NCBI GenBank assembly: GCA_020634575.1
Contig: JACKBM010000028.1
Span: 11,977-75,976, forward strand
Origin: Ardenticatenales bacterium
Lineage (GTDB): Bacteria > Chloroflexota > Anaerolineae > Promineifilales > Promineifilaceae
DNA length: 64,000 nt
Direction of reading: 5' to 3'
Shown here: positions 52,300 to 60,711 of the stretch, one piece after another
Position numbering within the stretch: position 1 is the stretch's first letter
How the letters are laid out: each line of letters begins with the position of its first letter
Made by a program: the position numbers and the translations under genes
The notes under the pieces: generated by a model
Told to the model about the DNA's origin: nothing
The model's database searches: none
What the model saw: only the letters and a program-made list of their open reading frames with translations

Positions 52300-53280
52300 C
52301 TAACGCCGGGTTTTGCCCGGCAAAATGTGAATGTATGGGCGCCGCAGCACATGCCGGTAGATTTGCCGGTCGAGCCGGCGCATCCCGCCATACAGCGACC
52401 AGATAAACGCATCCTCCCGATAGTAGGCGCGCACTTCCCTGGCTTCGATAGGCTCGATCCGGGCCGCAGCCAGCTCCCCGGCAAAATAATCATTGGCCGC
52501 CGCGATAAACGAAGGGATCAACAGCTCCAGCTTTTCCTTATACAAGTTGGCGATGAGATCAATCACGACGAGGCGGACATCGTAGTAGCGATCAACCACA
52601 TCGGCCAGGAAAAAGCGGCGCAGAATCCAGCGCAGAAACGAGGGCGCTGAACGCAGGAACAGCTCCACATTCAGTTGTTCCTGCCCGCTGAGCCGAACCA
52701 GCGGCGTGCTGGTGTCGATGTAGAGCAGCTCGCCGCCGGAAACGGGCAGCGCCCAGTTGGAGATCTGGCCATCCAACCCTACCGCCGTTTCTGGTTGTGA
52801 CTGGTTGAACTGCCAGAGTTGGCCAAAGCGGGCCAACAGCCGTTCGAACAGTTGCAGTGCGGCCGGCTGGGCTAAACTGTGCAAGATCTGGCTGCCGATG
52901 GTACCGGCCGGTAACTGCTGCTGAATGATGTAGAACACCGGCCGGCCTGATGCAGTCTGGAAGGCGATATGGCCATGATCCGGCAAAGTCAGTCCGATTT
53001 TTTCAGTCAGCAGCTGATTGTAGGTGTGGTAGGTCACGAGATAGCGGCTCAGCTCCGCCGCCGTCTCGAACAAGACCATCCGCTTCAGGGCCAATCCCTC
53101 CAGACCGGCAACATCGATGGCAAAAACCGTGCTGATCTCGCCGTAGCCCAACACCCGGCTGGGTAGCACATTTTGCTCCGGCCGGGTCGGGTCCAGGTTG
53201 CTTTCAAACGCTTGCAGCAAATCAAAATCCGGCACAAACCGCCGGGGGGATTGTTGCTCGATGATGGTGAGGGCGCTCAT
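52300..53280 (-). CDS. Hypothetical protein with possible protein-kinase-like fold
   Basis: The 326-residue protein was not recognised with confidence; it may belong to an unnamed family of kinase-like proteins (a DUF6206-type assignment is only a guess). Features compatible with the kinase fold: GYGEISTVFAI (Gly-rich loop without the third Gly), LALKRMVLF (candidate ATP Lys), VGLDGQISNWALP (D-x-x-x-x-N catalytic loop), LLYIDTSTPLVRL (DFG-like Asp). The rest is helical and has two Arg-rich stretches. It lies upstream of the aminotransferase and may modify the substrate or a cofactor (inference). Confidence 0.5.
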   Translation of the reverse strand: MSALTIIEQQSPRRFVPDFDLLQAFESNLDPTRPEQNVLPSRVLGYGEISTVFAIDVAGLEGLALKRMVLFETAAELSRYLVTYHTYNQLLTEKIGLTLPDHGHIAFQTASGRPVFYIIQQQLPAGTIGSQILHSLAQPAALQLFERLLARFGQLWQFNQSQPETAVGLDGQISNWALPVSGGELLYIDTSTPLVRLSGQEQLNVELFLRSAPSFLRWILRRFFLADVVDRYYDVRLVVIDLIANLYKEKLELLIPSFIAAANDYFAGELAAARIEPIEAREVRAYYREDAFIWSLYGGMRRLDRQIYRHVLRRPYIHILPGKTRR

Positions 53281-53385
53281 CTCGACTTCCTCCTCGCCGG
53301 CCCATCACCATCAGTGACGTAACCGGATCGACACGGGCCAATACCTATTCAGGCTAGAACAAGCTTCGAGCTTGCTAAAGGAAGC

Positions 53386-53391
53386 TATACT
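53386..53391 (+). promoter_or_regulatory. Possible -10 box (TATACT) for the RraA-like gene
   Basis: TATACT is 85 nt before the start codon in the gap between divergent genes, next to the small palindrome AAGCT-TCG-AGCTT (53361-53373), a possible operator. No good -35 is present. Weak support. Confidence 0.3.
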
Positions 53392-53475
53392 TAAATTGTT
53401 TCTGGTGGCACTTAAAAGCATTTTAATCGTTATGGCGGCAGAAGTGAAGCGACATTGACGCCGCGAGGAGGCAGG

Positions 53476-54090
53476 ATGACGAACGTAACAGCGACCGAAC
53501 TGGCTGAACTGGGCCAAATCCAGGCGGCCACATTACATGAGGCCTTGGGGCGTTATGGGGCGTTGCCGTCGGGCATTAAGGGGTTGAATCCACGGATGAA
53601 GGTGTGCGGGCCGGCTTATACAGTCAAGACTCGGCCCAATGATAATCTGACCTTACATCATGCTTTGGCGGCGGCACCGGCCGGTGCCGTCCTCATCGCC
53701 AGCACCCTGGATTTCTGGGAGGCCGGCTACTGGGGCGAGGTGATGGCGGTCAGCGCCGTGGCCCGCGGCCTGAACGGCCTCGTCATCGACGGCTGCGTAC
53801 GCGACGCTGACCCGATTGAGGAGCTTGGTTTCCCTGTTTTCGCGCGCGGTCTATGTATGCGCGGCACCGTCAAAGGCGGCCTGGGCGAGCTCAACACGCC
53901 GATCGTCATCGGCGACGTCGTCATCCAACCCGGCGACATCGTCGTGGGCGACCGGGATGGCGTCGTCATCGTCCCCCAGGGTCGGGTTGCCGAAGCGATC
54001 GCCAAATCCCGGCAGCGCGAAGCCCACGAGGCCGAGCTGATGGCGCAACTGCGCGCCGGCAAAACCACGGTGGAGCTGCTGTCCCTGTAA
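53476..54090 (+). CDS. RraA-family (HMG/CHA aldolase-like) protein
   Basis: The 204-residue protein has the RraA/aldolase core: AYTVKTRPNDNLTLHHALAA, GYWGEVMAVSAVARGLNGLVIDGCVRD (with the G-x-x-G-E and conserved Arg and Asp residues of the divalent-metal site) and PGDIVVGDRDGVVIVPQGR. Members are either 4-hydroxy-4-methyl-2-oxoglutarate/CHA aldolases of aromatic catabolism or regulators of RNase E. The full R-D metal motif favours an aldolase. The ATG at 53476 is preceded by GGAGGCAGG. A long tandem repeat array follows at once. Confidence 0.85.
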   Translation: MTNVTATELAELGQIQAATLHEALGRYGALPSGIKGLNPRMKVCGPAYTVKTRPNDNLTLHHALAAAPAGAVLIASTLDFWEAGYWGEVMAVSAVARGLNGLVIDGCVRDADPIEELGFPVFARGLCMRGTVKGGLGELNTPIVIGDVVIQPGDIVVGDRDGVVIVPQGRVAEAIAKSRQREAHEAELMAQLRAGKTTVELLSL

Positions 54091-54105
54091 GCGCCGAGGG
54101 GTGGC

Positions 54106-54344
54106 GGACCCGTCGGGTGGTGGACCCGTCGGGTGGTGGACCCGTCGGGTGGTGGACCCGTCGGGTGGTGGACCCGTCGGGTAGTGGACCCGTCGGGTAG
54201 TGGACCCGTCGGGTGGTGGACCCGTCGGGTAGTGGACCCGTCGGGTGGCGGACCCGTCGGGTGGTGGACCCGTCGGGTAGTGGACCCGTCGGGTGGTGGA
54301 CCCGTCGGGTAGTGGACCCGTCGGGTGGTGGACCCGTCGGGTGA
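54106..54344. repeat. Tandem array: 15 copies of a 16-bp unit GGACCCGTCGGGT(G/A)GT
   Basis: The core CCCGTCGGG recurs at exact 16-bp steps from 54109 to 54341 (15 copies). Units differ mostly at one position (GGT or AGT spacer) and rarely in GC, so the array is homogeneous. Each unit carries the near-palindrome ACCCGTCGGGT, the same as in the dispersed hairpins. No protein is encoded. The whole gap 54091-54504 holds this array, a terminator-like hairpin and a promoter. Confidence 0.95.
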
Positions 54345-54418
54345 CCATTGGCCCAGGCCGACTTCCTTTCAGCGACAGGCCAATTCGGGTAAAATCAGCT
54401 TTCGCGTCTCCTTTACGG

Positions 54419-54436
54419 AAAAGGCGGCGCCTTTTT
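54419..54436 (+). terminator. Small terminator-like hairpin (AAAAGGC-GGC-GCCTTTTT)
   Basis: The 7-bp stem with a GGC loop ends in a run of five T on the plus strand. It lies after the tandem array and before the STAS operon's -10 box, so it could end RraA-gene transcription. Short stem; moderate support. Confidence 0.4.
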
Positions 54437-54439
54437 ATG

Positions 54440-54445
54440 TATAAT
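54440..54445 (+). promoter_or_regulatory. -10 box (TATAAT) of the partner-switching operon
   Basis: A perfect TATAAT lies 59 nt before the STAS ATG. The usual -35 spacing has no good match, so an activator or an alternative sigma factor may be needed. A gene operon with an anti-sigma module may be self-regulated, but no site shows this. Confidence 0.45.
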
Positions 54446-54504
54446 GTCTCCATTGTTTAGCATTGCTATGATGTTTTCCTGGATGGAGACCGAGGAGATT
54501 CTTG

Positions 54505-54843
54505 ATGGAGCTCAGGACGCGAACCGCTGGCAACGTCCAAATTCTGGAGTTGGAGGGGCGCTTTGACACCTATACCTCTCCCCCTATTAAGGCGTGGCTG
54601 GAAAGCGCCTTGCACGCCGAACCGCCCCTGATAGTCATCAATCTGGCAGGGGTGAATTTTGTCGACTCAACCGCCATGGCCACCCTGGTTCAGGGCATGA
54701 AACGCTGCCGCGAGGTTAACGGCGACCTGCGCCTGTGTGAACTGCAGCAGCCGGTCCGCATGATCTTCGAATTGACCCGGCTTGATCGTGCGTTTGAGAT
54801 TTTTGCCGCCGAAAATGAGGCTGTCGCCGCTTTCGTCAGCTAA
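54505..54843 (+). CDS. STAS-domain anti-anti-sigma factor (SpoIIAA/RsbV-like)
   Basis: The 112-residue protein is one STAS domain: VQILELEGRFDTYTSPPIKAWL, then IVINLAGVNFVDSTAMATLVQG with the conserved phospho-Ser in VDSTAM. The next loop is RCREVNGDLRLCELQQPVRMIFELTRLDRAFEIF. In partner switching, dephosphorylated STAS protein binds the RsbW-type kinase and frees its target. CGAGGAG precedes the ATG. It begins a four-gene operon with the phosphatase, kinase and CheY-type regulator. Confidence 0.92.
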   Translation: MELRTRTAGNVQILELEGRFDTYTSPPIKAWLESALHAEPPLIVINLAGVNFVDSTAMATLVQGMKRCREVNGDLRLCELQQPVRMIFELTRLDRAFEIFAAENEAVAAFVS

Positions 54844-54855
54844 CCCCCTTCCCCA

Positions 54856-56379
54856 ATGATTTCCACTGTTCTGCGCGCCCAACGCTCCCAGTTTGCTTCC
54901 ATGGCCGAAGCCTGGCTGCGCGGCGGCGCCTCCGCCTATGGCATCTGGTCCGGCGGCGCCGTGCTGGCGCAATGGCCGGAAAGCGCCGACACCACCCTTT
55001 GCTCGCTGTCCACCCAGATCCGGCTCGATGGCGCCGCGATCGGCGAGCTGCGTGTCTGTGGGCCGGCGGGGCGAGATGCTGAAATCAGGTTGGAAGCTGA
55101 GGCGGGCCTGATCGCCCAGCTTGTACGTTTGGAACGGGATCTCAACAGCATGACCTCGGAGCTGATCGATACCCAGGACCAGCTCCTGGCCATGTACGAT
55201 CTCACCCAGGCAACCCGCAACTACCTCACCATGGAGCAGATCCTGCACCAGCTGGCCTTTGAGACAACCCGCCTGGTCAAGGTTGAAGGGACTTTTCTGC
55301 TGCTGCAAGGAACGGCCGGTCATCTCACCATCGAACATTACCCCGAACCCAAAATGGAGAATAGCACGCTGCGCGGCTTCCTGGAGCGGGTCCAGACAGT
55401 GGGCCACGCTGTCCTGTTGAATGGCGACCAGCTGGGCGACCGTCACCCTGATTTGCACAACTTGCTGTTGATGCCGGTACGGGTCTCTGGCGAACTGGTG
55501 GCCACCCTGGGGCTGCTGAACAAGATCGGCGGCGATTTTACGTCGCCCAATATCAAGCTCGCCCGGGCCATTGCCGAACATGCCGGCGCCCGCATCGAGA
55601 ACGCCATTCTTTACCAGCAACAGCTGGACAGCGCCCGTATGCAGACGGAAATGGAGCTGGCCCAGAATGTGCAGCTCAATCTGCTGCCCGAGGCTGCCCC
55701 GCACGTAGAGGGGCTGGATTTATGGGCCGGGTCGCGGCCGGCTTCACAGGTCGGTGGTGACTTTTTTGATTTCATCAACCGGCCGGATAACCCATTCATG
55801 GTCGCCGTCGGCGATGTCTCCGGCAAGGGGATGCCCGCCGCCATGCTGATGACCATGATGCGCACCGTCATCCGCAGTAAAAGCAGCAGCACCAGCTCAG
55901 AGGTCACCCCGGAACGGATCATCGATCGCTCCAATGACGAGCTCTACCAGGATTTCACTGAGCTGAGCATGTTTGCCACCGTGTTTGTCGCCCAATATTT
56001 GCCGGAAGGTAAGCAACTTCGCTATGCCAATGCCGGTCACTCGCCGGTGATTTTCTGCCCACAAGGGGGCGAAGCCCGGCTTCTGGAAGCGGATGGCACC
56101 GCCATCGGCATCCTGCCCACCAGTTTCTCAGAAAACCATCTCCTTGATATCTGTCCGGGAGATGTCATGGTCATCGCCACCGATGGCATCAACGAAGCTC
56201 GCAACGAAAATGATGAACTCTTCGGCTACGATCAGCTACTGCGGCTGGTCGAAAAGCTGGCCCACCTGCCGGCCAAAGAGATAGCCGAAGAAATCTTCCG
56301 CACCGCCCGGGAATTTGGCGCCGGCCAGGCACAAGACGACGACCAAACATTGGTCGTGTTGAAGGGAGCTCAGGGATAA
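54856..56379 (+). CDS. GAF-PP2C (SpoIIE/RsbU-type) serine phosphatase
   Basis: The 507-residue protein has an N-terminal region with no named match, then a coiled coil (RLERDLNSMTSELIDTQDQ), a GAF-like sensor (~125-255) and a PP2C SpoIIE domain. The metal sites are SQVGGDFFDF, VAVGDVSGKGMPAAM, VMVIATDGINEARN and QDDDQTLVVLK. It would dephosphorylate the STAS protein to switch on the pathway when the GAF domain senses its signal. It is the second gene of the operon (12-nt gap). Confidence 0.9.
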   Translation: MISTVLRAQRSQFASMAEAWLRGGASAYGIWSGGAVLAQWPESADTTLCSLSTQIRLDGAAIGELRVCGPAGRDAEIRLEAEAGLIAQLVRLERDLNSMTSELIDTQDQLLAMYDLTQATRNYLTMEQILHQLAFETTRLVKVEGTFLLLQGTAGHLTIEHYPEPKMENSTLRGFLERVQTVGHAVLLNGDQLGDRHPDLHNLLLMPVRVSGELVATLGLLNKIGGDFTSPNIKLARAIAEHAGARIENAILYQQQLDSARMQTEMELAQNVQLNLLPEAAPHVEGLDLWAGSRPASQVGGDFFDFINRPDNPFMVAVGDVSGKGMPAAMLMTMMRTVIRSKSSSTSSEVTPERIIDRSNDELYQDFTELSMFATVFVAQYLPEGKQLRYANAGHSPVIFCPQGGEARLLEADGTAIGILPTSFSENHLLDICPGDVMVIATDGINEARNENDELFGYDQLLRLVEKLAHLPAKEIAEEIFRTAREFGAGQAQDDDQTLVVLKGAQG

Positions 56380-56389
56380 GGAGTCGCTA

Positions 56390-56821
56390 ATGGAGATTAC
56401 CAACCAGGAGAAAGTAATCCGGCTGCAGTTGCCGGCCAACTTTAAGTACCTCAACGTGCTGGGGGCCTGTGTTGGTGCAATGCTGGATCGCGTCGAGGAT
56501 CTGGCGGATCGTGAGATCGTTGCCTACAACGTTGAGCTAGCTTTACACGAGACCTGCACCAATATTGTGGCCCACGCTTATGCGGGCAAAACCGGCCGGA
56601 TCGATGTCGCCCTTCACCTCGAGGATGATCCCCGTCGCCTCGTCATTGATCTCATAGACAACGGGAGCTCCTTCAACCTTGACGCCACCCCCGTGCCCAA
56701 CCTGGCCGAAGCCCAGGTAAATGGCTATGGGCTGTTCCTCATCCGCGAATTGCTGGATGAAGTCACTTATGAACCGGGTGAAAAGGAAAATCACTGGCAC
56801 CTGGTCAAACTGCTCTTGTAG
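56390..56821 (+). CDS. RsbW-like anti-sigma factor serine kinase
   Basis: The 143-residue protein is a HATPase_c_2 domain: N-box ELALHETCTNIVAHAYAGKTG, G1 VIDLIDNGSSFN, and G2 NGYGLFLIRELLDEVTYE. Such kinases phosphorylate STAS proteins and may bind a sigma factor. The G1 box is DNGSSF rather than D-x-G-x-P, which is common in this family. It is 11 nt after the phosphatase gene and 18 nt before the CheY gene. No sigma factor gene is in the window. Confidence 0.9.
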   Translation: MEITNQEKVIRLQLPANFKYLNVLGACVGAMLDRVEDLADREIVAYNVELALHETCTNIVAHAYAGKTGRIDVALHLEDDPRRLVIDLIDNGSSFNLDATPVPNLAEAQVNGYGLFLIRELLDEVTYEPGEKENHWHLVKLLL

Positions 56822-56838
56822 AAAGCATAGGTAAATTT

Positions 56839-57201
56839 ATGGCAACCATTCTGGTAGTCGATGATTACCCGGTCATCCAAAGAATTCTCAGTCTCACCCT
56901 GCAGATCAACAATCACGATGTGCTCACGGCCGGCAACGGCCTGGAAGCACTCGACATTCTGGGCCACTCGCATGTTGATCTCATCATTACCGATGTGAGT
57001 ATGCCTGAAATGGATGGCCTGGCCCTGCTTTCCCACCTGCGCAACACCGAACCTTATCAGCAGCTCCCCGTCATTGTGTTGACGGCCATCGGCCAGGACG
57101 AAGTGCGTGAAGTGGCCGCCCAAAAGGGGGCCAGCGGTTTCCTGACCAAACCCACCAGCTCGCAGGAGCTAATCGAAATCGTCCGCAATTACCTCAACTA
57201 A
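56839..57201 (+). CDS. CheY-like single-domain response regulator
   Basis: The 120-residue receiver has the acidic pair in ATILVVDDYPVIQR, phospho-Asp in LIITDVSMPEMDG, Thr/Ser in VIVLTAIGQ, and Lys in GFLTKPTSSQ. It has no output domain. In this operon it may link a histidine kinase signal to the partner-switch, or may be the output that talks to another machine. A strong terminator follows at once. Confidence 0.92.
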   Translation: MATILVVDDYPVIQRILSLTLQINNHDVLTAGNGLEALDILGHSHVDLIITDVSMPEMDGLALLSHLRNTEPYQQLPVIVLTAIGQDEVREVAAQKGASGFLTKPTSSQELIEIVRNYLN

Positions 57202-57202
57202 A

Positions 57203-57237
57203 AAAGCCGCCCCCTTGTCTACAGGGGCGGCTTTCTT
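57203..57237 (+). terminator. Rho-independent terminator of the partner-switching operon
   Basis: AAAGCCGCCCC (57203-57213) pairs with GGGGCGGCTTT (57224-57234) over 11 bp around a 10-nt loop, followed by CTT. The A-rich 5' side allows use in both directions, which fits its place between the operon and the opposing secreted-protein gene. Confidence 0.85.
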
Positions 57238-57288
57238 ACAGATTATGCTGGATCATACGGTTGAGGCTCTACCAACCGCATGGCCTGG

Positions 57289-58740
57289 CTAGCCGCCGAT
57301 ATCCGCATCCGGGAAGACACCATGATAATTGGCGACCCGTCGGCTAAGTTGGCTGGCAACTGGCGCCGGCTGGCTCCATGGCCCATCCGCCACAACTATC
57401 CCCCCCGCCAACGCTTCATCCGGGACCCTGCAGACACTATCATCCAGGTTGATGTCGACAAAATTGACGCGAGCCCGATCATCTGACTGCTTTACAATCG
57501 GTGGTCCCGCAGGCCGGACCTCACTCCAGATGGAAACGTCGCGTACATGCCAGGGATCACCCCAAATACCGTTGCCGCTAAACCGAACTTGCGTTGTCCC
57601 AGCCGGAATCGGCATCCAGTAGGAGCGGAACACATCGGTATAGTTTGTGGCCGCTGGCACGCGCTGCGCCGGTTGCCAGCTGTTGCCCCCATTAAAGCTC
57701 ACCTGCATCCCGGTGCCATAAGCGGTAAACCGCAAATAACCTTGCTCGGGTGCCGGTTCAGGGAAATTCACAAACGCACCCTGATTGGGCGCCGTCCAGC
57801 GGCGATCAGCCTTGATGATCGTGAACGGTACGGCCGGCTCGATGTGGACATTGTCCCAATGGATGGTGTTCGGTCCGCAGGTGCCATTGTTGTTACAGGA
57901 CTTCTTCGGGTTGTAAGAATGATGTCCGAATTGCACCACGCCTTCGTTAAAGTTCAGCGGCGGCGAAATGGGTTGATCTATCCAGTAGAAATTGTAATCA
58001 GGCATCCCGACCCGGATATGGTCACGCGAAATACGGATTTCAAACGTGTCCCGGCGCGTGGCGCTGGGAGCCAGGAAGGTCTCCCAACCAACGCTATGGT
58101 TGGTCCGAATACGCTGCTCATTGAAATTGCGGAAAATCCCGACCGTGAAGCTATTGTGGATATCCTGCAGCTCGATCTGAACGGTGTTTGGTGGCGGGCC
58201 ATTCAGATCCGGGAGCCAGCTCAGGAGCGGCAGTTGAGAATGCCCCTGCATCGGGGTAATCCAGACATCCATCCAGTCCCGGGTTGACGTGCGGGCCGTG
58301 GACATATCCCATTGAATGATGGCCTCACCCTCGCCAAAATGCACCATATGATCGGGCGCGAAATAAACCATCGCGTAACCGGGGCCATTGATCGCCGTCA
58401 TCATATGATTGCGGCAATTAAACAGGACGTCTTCGTAATTGGTTATCCAATGGTTATTGGGGGGACCGCTACAATCAGCCCCATGCTGGGCCGGCATGCC
58501 GGGTAGCTGCCAGAAGGTGTCATAGTCTCGCGAATGAACGGTGACATCCCAATTATCCGGGTTCCACGGTGTCGGCGAAGACGGGTCAATATCAAACCCT
58601 TCCTCGAAGATAATGGGCCGGTTAATAATTGGAAAATAGAGCTTGTAGGTTGTCTGCGCTGTGGCCGGCCCGCCCATAAAGGCAGTCGCGGCCAACAATA
58701 TGAGACAAAGCAACACGAAGCGACGCGCTCGTAACATCAT
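57289..58740 (-). CDS. Secreted beta-rich protein of unknown function
   Basis: The 483-residue protein has a signal peptide (RFVLLCLILLAATAFMGGPATAQ). The mature part has FEEGFDIDPSSPTPWNPDNWDVTVHSRDYDTFWQLPG, which resembles a lectin/LamG-like jelly roll with Trp-rich strands, and a second beta domain near YLRFTAYGTGMQVSFNGGNSWQPAQ. Its Cys residues (DCSG, FNCRN, KKSCNNNGTCG) lie in a likely disulfide pattern. The fold suggests binding or cutting of carbohydrates, but no catalytic site is named. AAGGAGAGAA precedes the start at 58740. Confidence 0.6.
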   Translation of the reverse strand: MMLRARRFVLLCLILLAATAFMGGPATAQTTYKLYFPIINRPIIFEEGFDIDPSSPTPWNPDNWDVTVHSRDYDTFWQLPGMPAQHGADCSGPPNNHWITNYEDVLFNCRNHMMTAINGPGYAMVYFAPDHMVHFGEGEAIIQWDMSTARTSTRDWMDVWITPMQGHSQLPLLSWLPDLNGPPPNTVQIELQDIHNSFTVGIFRNFNEQRIRTNHSVGWETFLAPSATRRDTFEIRISRDHIRVGMPDYNFYWIDQPISPPLNFNEGVVQFGHHSYNPKKSCNNNGTCGPNTIHWDNVHIEPAVPFTIIKADRRWTAPNQGAFVNFPEPAPEQGYLRFTAYGTGMQVSFNGGNSWQPAQRVPAATNYTDVFRSYWMPIPAGTTQVRFSGNGIWGDPWHVRDVSIWSEVRPAGPPIVKQSDDRARVNFVDINLDDSVCRVPDEALAGGIVVADGPWSQPAPVASQLSRRVANYHGVFPDADIGG

Positions 58741-59000
58741 TTCTCTCCTTAATGAGACAGCCGGTGCACGCACCGTATGTTTGCCTCCGGGGATGGCCGG
58801 CAACAGAGCCGGCCAGACAGTACGGGCTGTCTGGTTCTATCATCTAACAGGTGAAGTATAGCGGTTACAACCTCCGAACGTGTGCTGCACTTAACAAGCC
58901 TCAGGGGAGAGCCAGCAAACTTTCACGCATCCTTCACGTCAGATTAGAAGCCCACTCCGCTGTCGTCCGGCCCTGGCAACTGTGCTACCATTCGCCGGCT

Positions 59001-59915
59001 ATGCAGCTTTTTTATTGTGACACGGTGGAGCTGCCTTTACCGGCCGGTCACCGCTTCCCCCTCAGCAAATATCAACTGCTGCGCGAGAAAGTCCTCCGCG
59101 AGCAACTGGTGCCGGCAGAGAACCTGCGCCTCTCCACCCCGGCCAGCAAAGCACAGCTGGAATTAGCCCACGATCCCCGCTACATCCGCCGCGTCTTCAG
59201 CGGCGAGCTGAGCGACAAGGAGATCCGCCGCATCGGCTTCCCCTGGTCGCGCGGCATGGTGCAGCGCAGCCGCCATTCCGTCGGTTGCACCATCGGCGCC
59301 TGCCGCACCGCCCTGAAGGAAGGGCTGGCGGCCGCCCTCGCCGGCGGCACCCACCACGCCGGGCCAGATTGGGGTCAGGGCTTCTGCGTCTTCAACGATG
59401 TCGCCGTCGCCCTGCGCAGCCTGCAAGCCACCGGCCATCTGCAACGGGCCATCGTCCTCGATTGTGATGTCCACCAGGGCAACGGCACCGCCGCCATTTT
59501 TGCTGACGACCCAACTGTCTACACCTTCTCCATCCACGGCGAAAAGAACTTCCCCGTCCACAAAGTGCCCAGTGACTGCGATGTGCCCTTACCGGATGAT
59601 ACGGGCGATGAAGCTTATCTGGACGCCCTTGCCGCCCATGTCCCGGCCGCCCTGGACGCGGCCGCGGCTGATCTGGTCGTCTATATCTGCGGTGCAGACC
59701 CGTATGCCGGCGACCGGCTGGGGCGGCTGGCGCTGACACCGGCCGGTCTCGCCCGGCGCGACCACTATATCCTGGATACCTGTCTCAGCCGCAATCTGCC
59801 TGTCGCCCTCTGCCTCGGCGGCGGTTACGCCCCAAATGTGCATGAGACGGTCGACATCTATTACCAATCCATGGCCATCGCTACGGCCCACCACCGTCAG
59901 CGGACCGGACCATAG
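59001..59915 (+). CDS. Histone-deacetylase-family amidohydrolase (class IV-like)
   Basis: The 304-residue enzyme keeps the full active site: the His-His charge-relay pair in GGTHHAGPDWGQGFCVFNDVA, zinc Asp and His in VLDCDVHQGNGTA, zinc Asp in CGADPYAGDRLGRLAL and Tyr in LGGGYAPNVHETV. Bacterial members deacetylate acetylated polyamines, acetoin-related compounds or proteins. The short length and start (LFYCDTVELPLPAGHRFPLSKY) are like HDAC11-type members. The ATG at 59001 has no ribosome-binding site but follows a -10-like TGCTACCAT, so the message may be leaderless. Confidence 0.9.
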   Translation: MQLFYCDTVELPLPAGHRFPLSKYQLLREKVLREQLVPAENLRLSTPASKAQLELAHDPRYIRRVFSGELSDKEIRRIGFPWSRGMVQRSRHSVGCTIGACRTALKEGLAAALAGGTHHAGPDWGQGFCVFNDVAVALRSLQATGHLQRAIVLDCDVHQGNGTAAIFADDPTVYTFSIHGEKNFPVHKVPSDCDVPLPDDTGDEAYLDALAAHVPAALDAAAADLVVYICGADPYAGDRLGRLALTPAGLARRDHYILDTCLSRNLPVALCLGGGYAPNVHETVDIYYQSMAIATAHHRQRTGP

Positions 59916-59978
59916 TCGCCTTCGCAGGGAAACGTAAATGGTTATAATCAGGAGTGACAGTAAGGAGCAGGCCCTGGT

Positions 59979-60707
59979 ATGAAACAACTCAACACCTACC
60001 TGCCGCCGCTCATCGCCGATGGGCTGGGTGTCCTCTTTCTGTTCTGGGTTACGCCGCCGCTTCTGGCTCAATTCAGCGATAAAGTGTTCATCAATTCTGT
60101 CATCATCGGCGGCTTTTTTGCCCTCTTCTGCTGGGCAGTCGTCCTGATTCGCCGGCTGCAAAATGGGCCGGGCGGCATTGATCTGAATCGCTACAAATGG
60201 TGGCTGGTGGGGTTGTCATTGCCCTTCATCTTCTTCGTCATCTGGGGTATCGCCGACGTCATTGGCTTCCTGGATTCCGTTCTGGTCATCAACAATGCCC
60301 TGCTGGATGAAGCCGGCGCCACCATCTACCTGCTGATCACGCCGGCCAGCTGGCTGACGATTGGCCTTATTTATTCCGCCATCCTGGCTTTTGAAATGGA
60401 ACAGACGGCGCCGCGCACAACGATTCGGCATTTCCTCTATGCCACGCTCGGCTTGAGCGGCGTCAATCTGATGATTGCGGTTGTGATGGCCTATTGGGGG
60501 GTGTTGTGGGAGCGTAATGCCCCGGCCGGTTCCCCGGTCGTCAGTCTCCTCTGGCTCCTACCCCTTTTCCTCCTGCTTTTTGGGCCGCCCCGCCTGGTTT
60601 ATCTGGCCCGGCGCCCCCACTGGTTGCCGTTGTTAACCTTTCTCGGGCTGATGGCTTTCTACGCCTGGCAGCTAGCCAACGGCCTCATCCTGCCCGGAGC
60701 CGCCTGA
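59979..60707 (+). CDS. Multi-span membrane protein
   Basis: The 242-residue protein has about seven hydrophobic stretches and short loops. A polar Asn/Asp segment lies mid-way (ALLDEAGATIYLLI). No family was recognised. It is separated by 4 nt from the DUF2207-like gene and is probably co-expressed with it. AAGGAGCAGG precedes the start. Confidence 0.6.
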   Translation: MKQLNTYLPPLIADGLGVLFLFWVTPPLLAQFSDKVFINSVIIGGFFALFCWAVVLIRRLQNGPGGIDLNRYKWWLVGLSLPFIFFVIWGIADVIGFLDSVLVINNALLDEAGATIYLLITPASWLTIGLIYSAILAFEMEQTAPRTTIRHFLYATLGLSGVNLMIAVVMAYWGVLWERNAPAGSPVVSLLWLLPLFLLLFGPPRLVYLARRPHWLPLLTFLGLMAFYAWQLANGLILPGAA

Positions 60708-60711
60708 TCTT

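Noticed and set aside
54106..54344. CRISPR array
   Set aside because: The repeats follow each other with no unique spacers and the unit is only 16 bp; it is a simple tandem array.
53851..54453. Minus-strand ORF of repeated HHPTGPPPDGS-like residues
   Set aside because: It only translates the tandem array and the reverse of the RraA gene; no signal, no ribosome-binding site.
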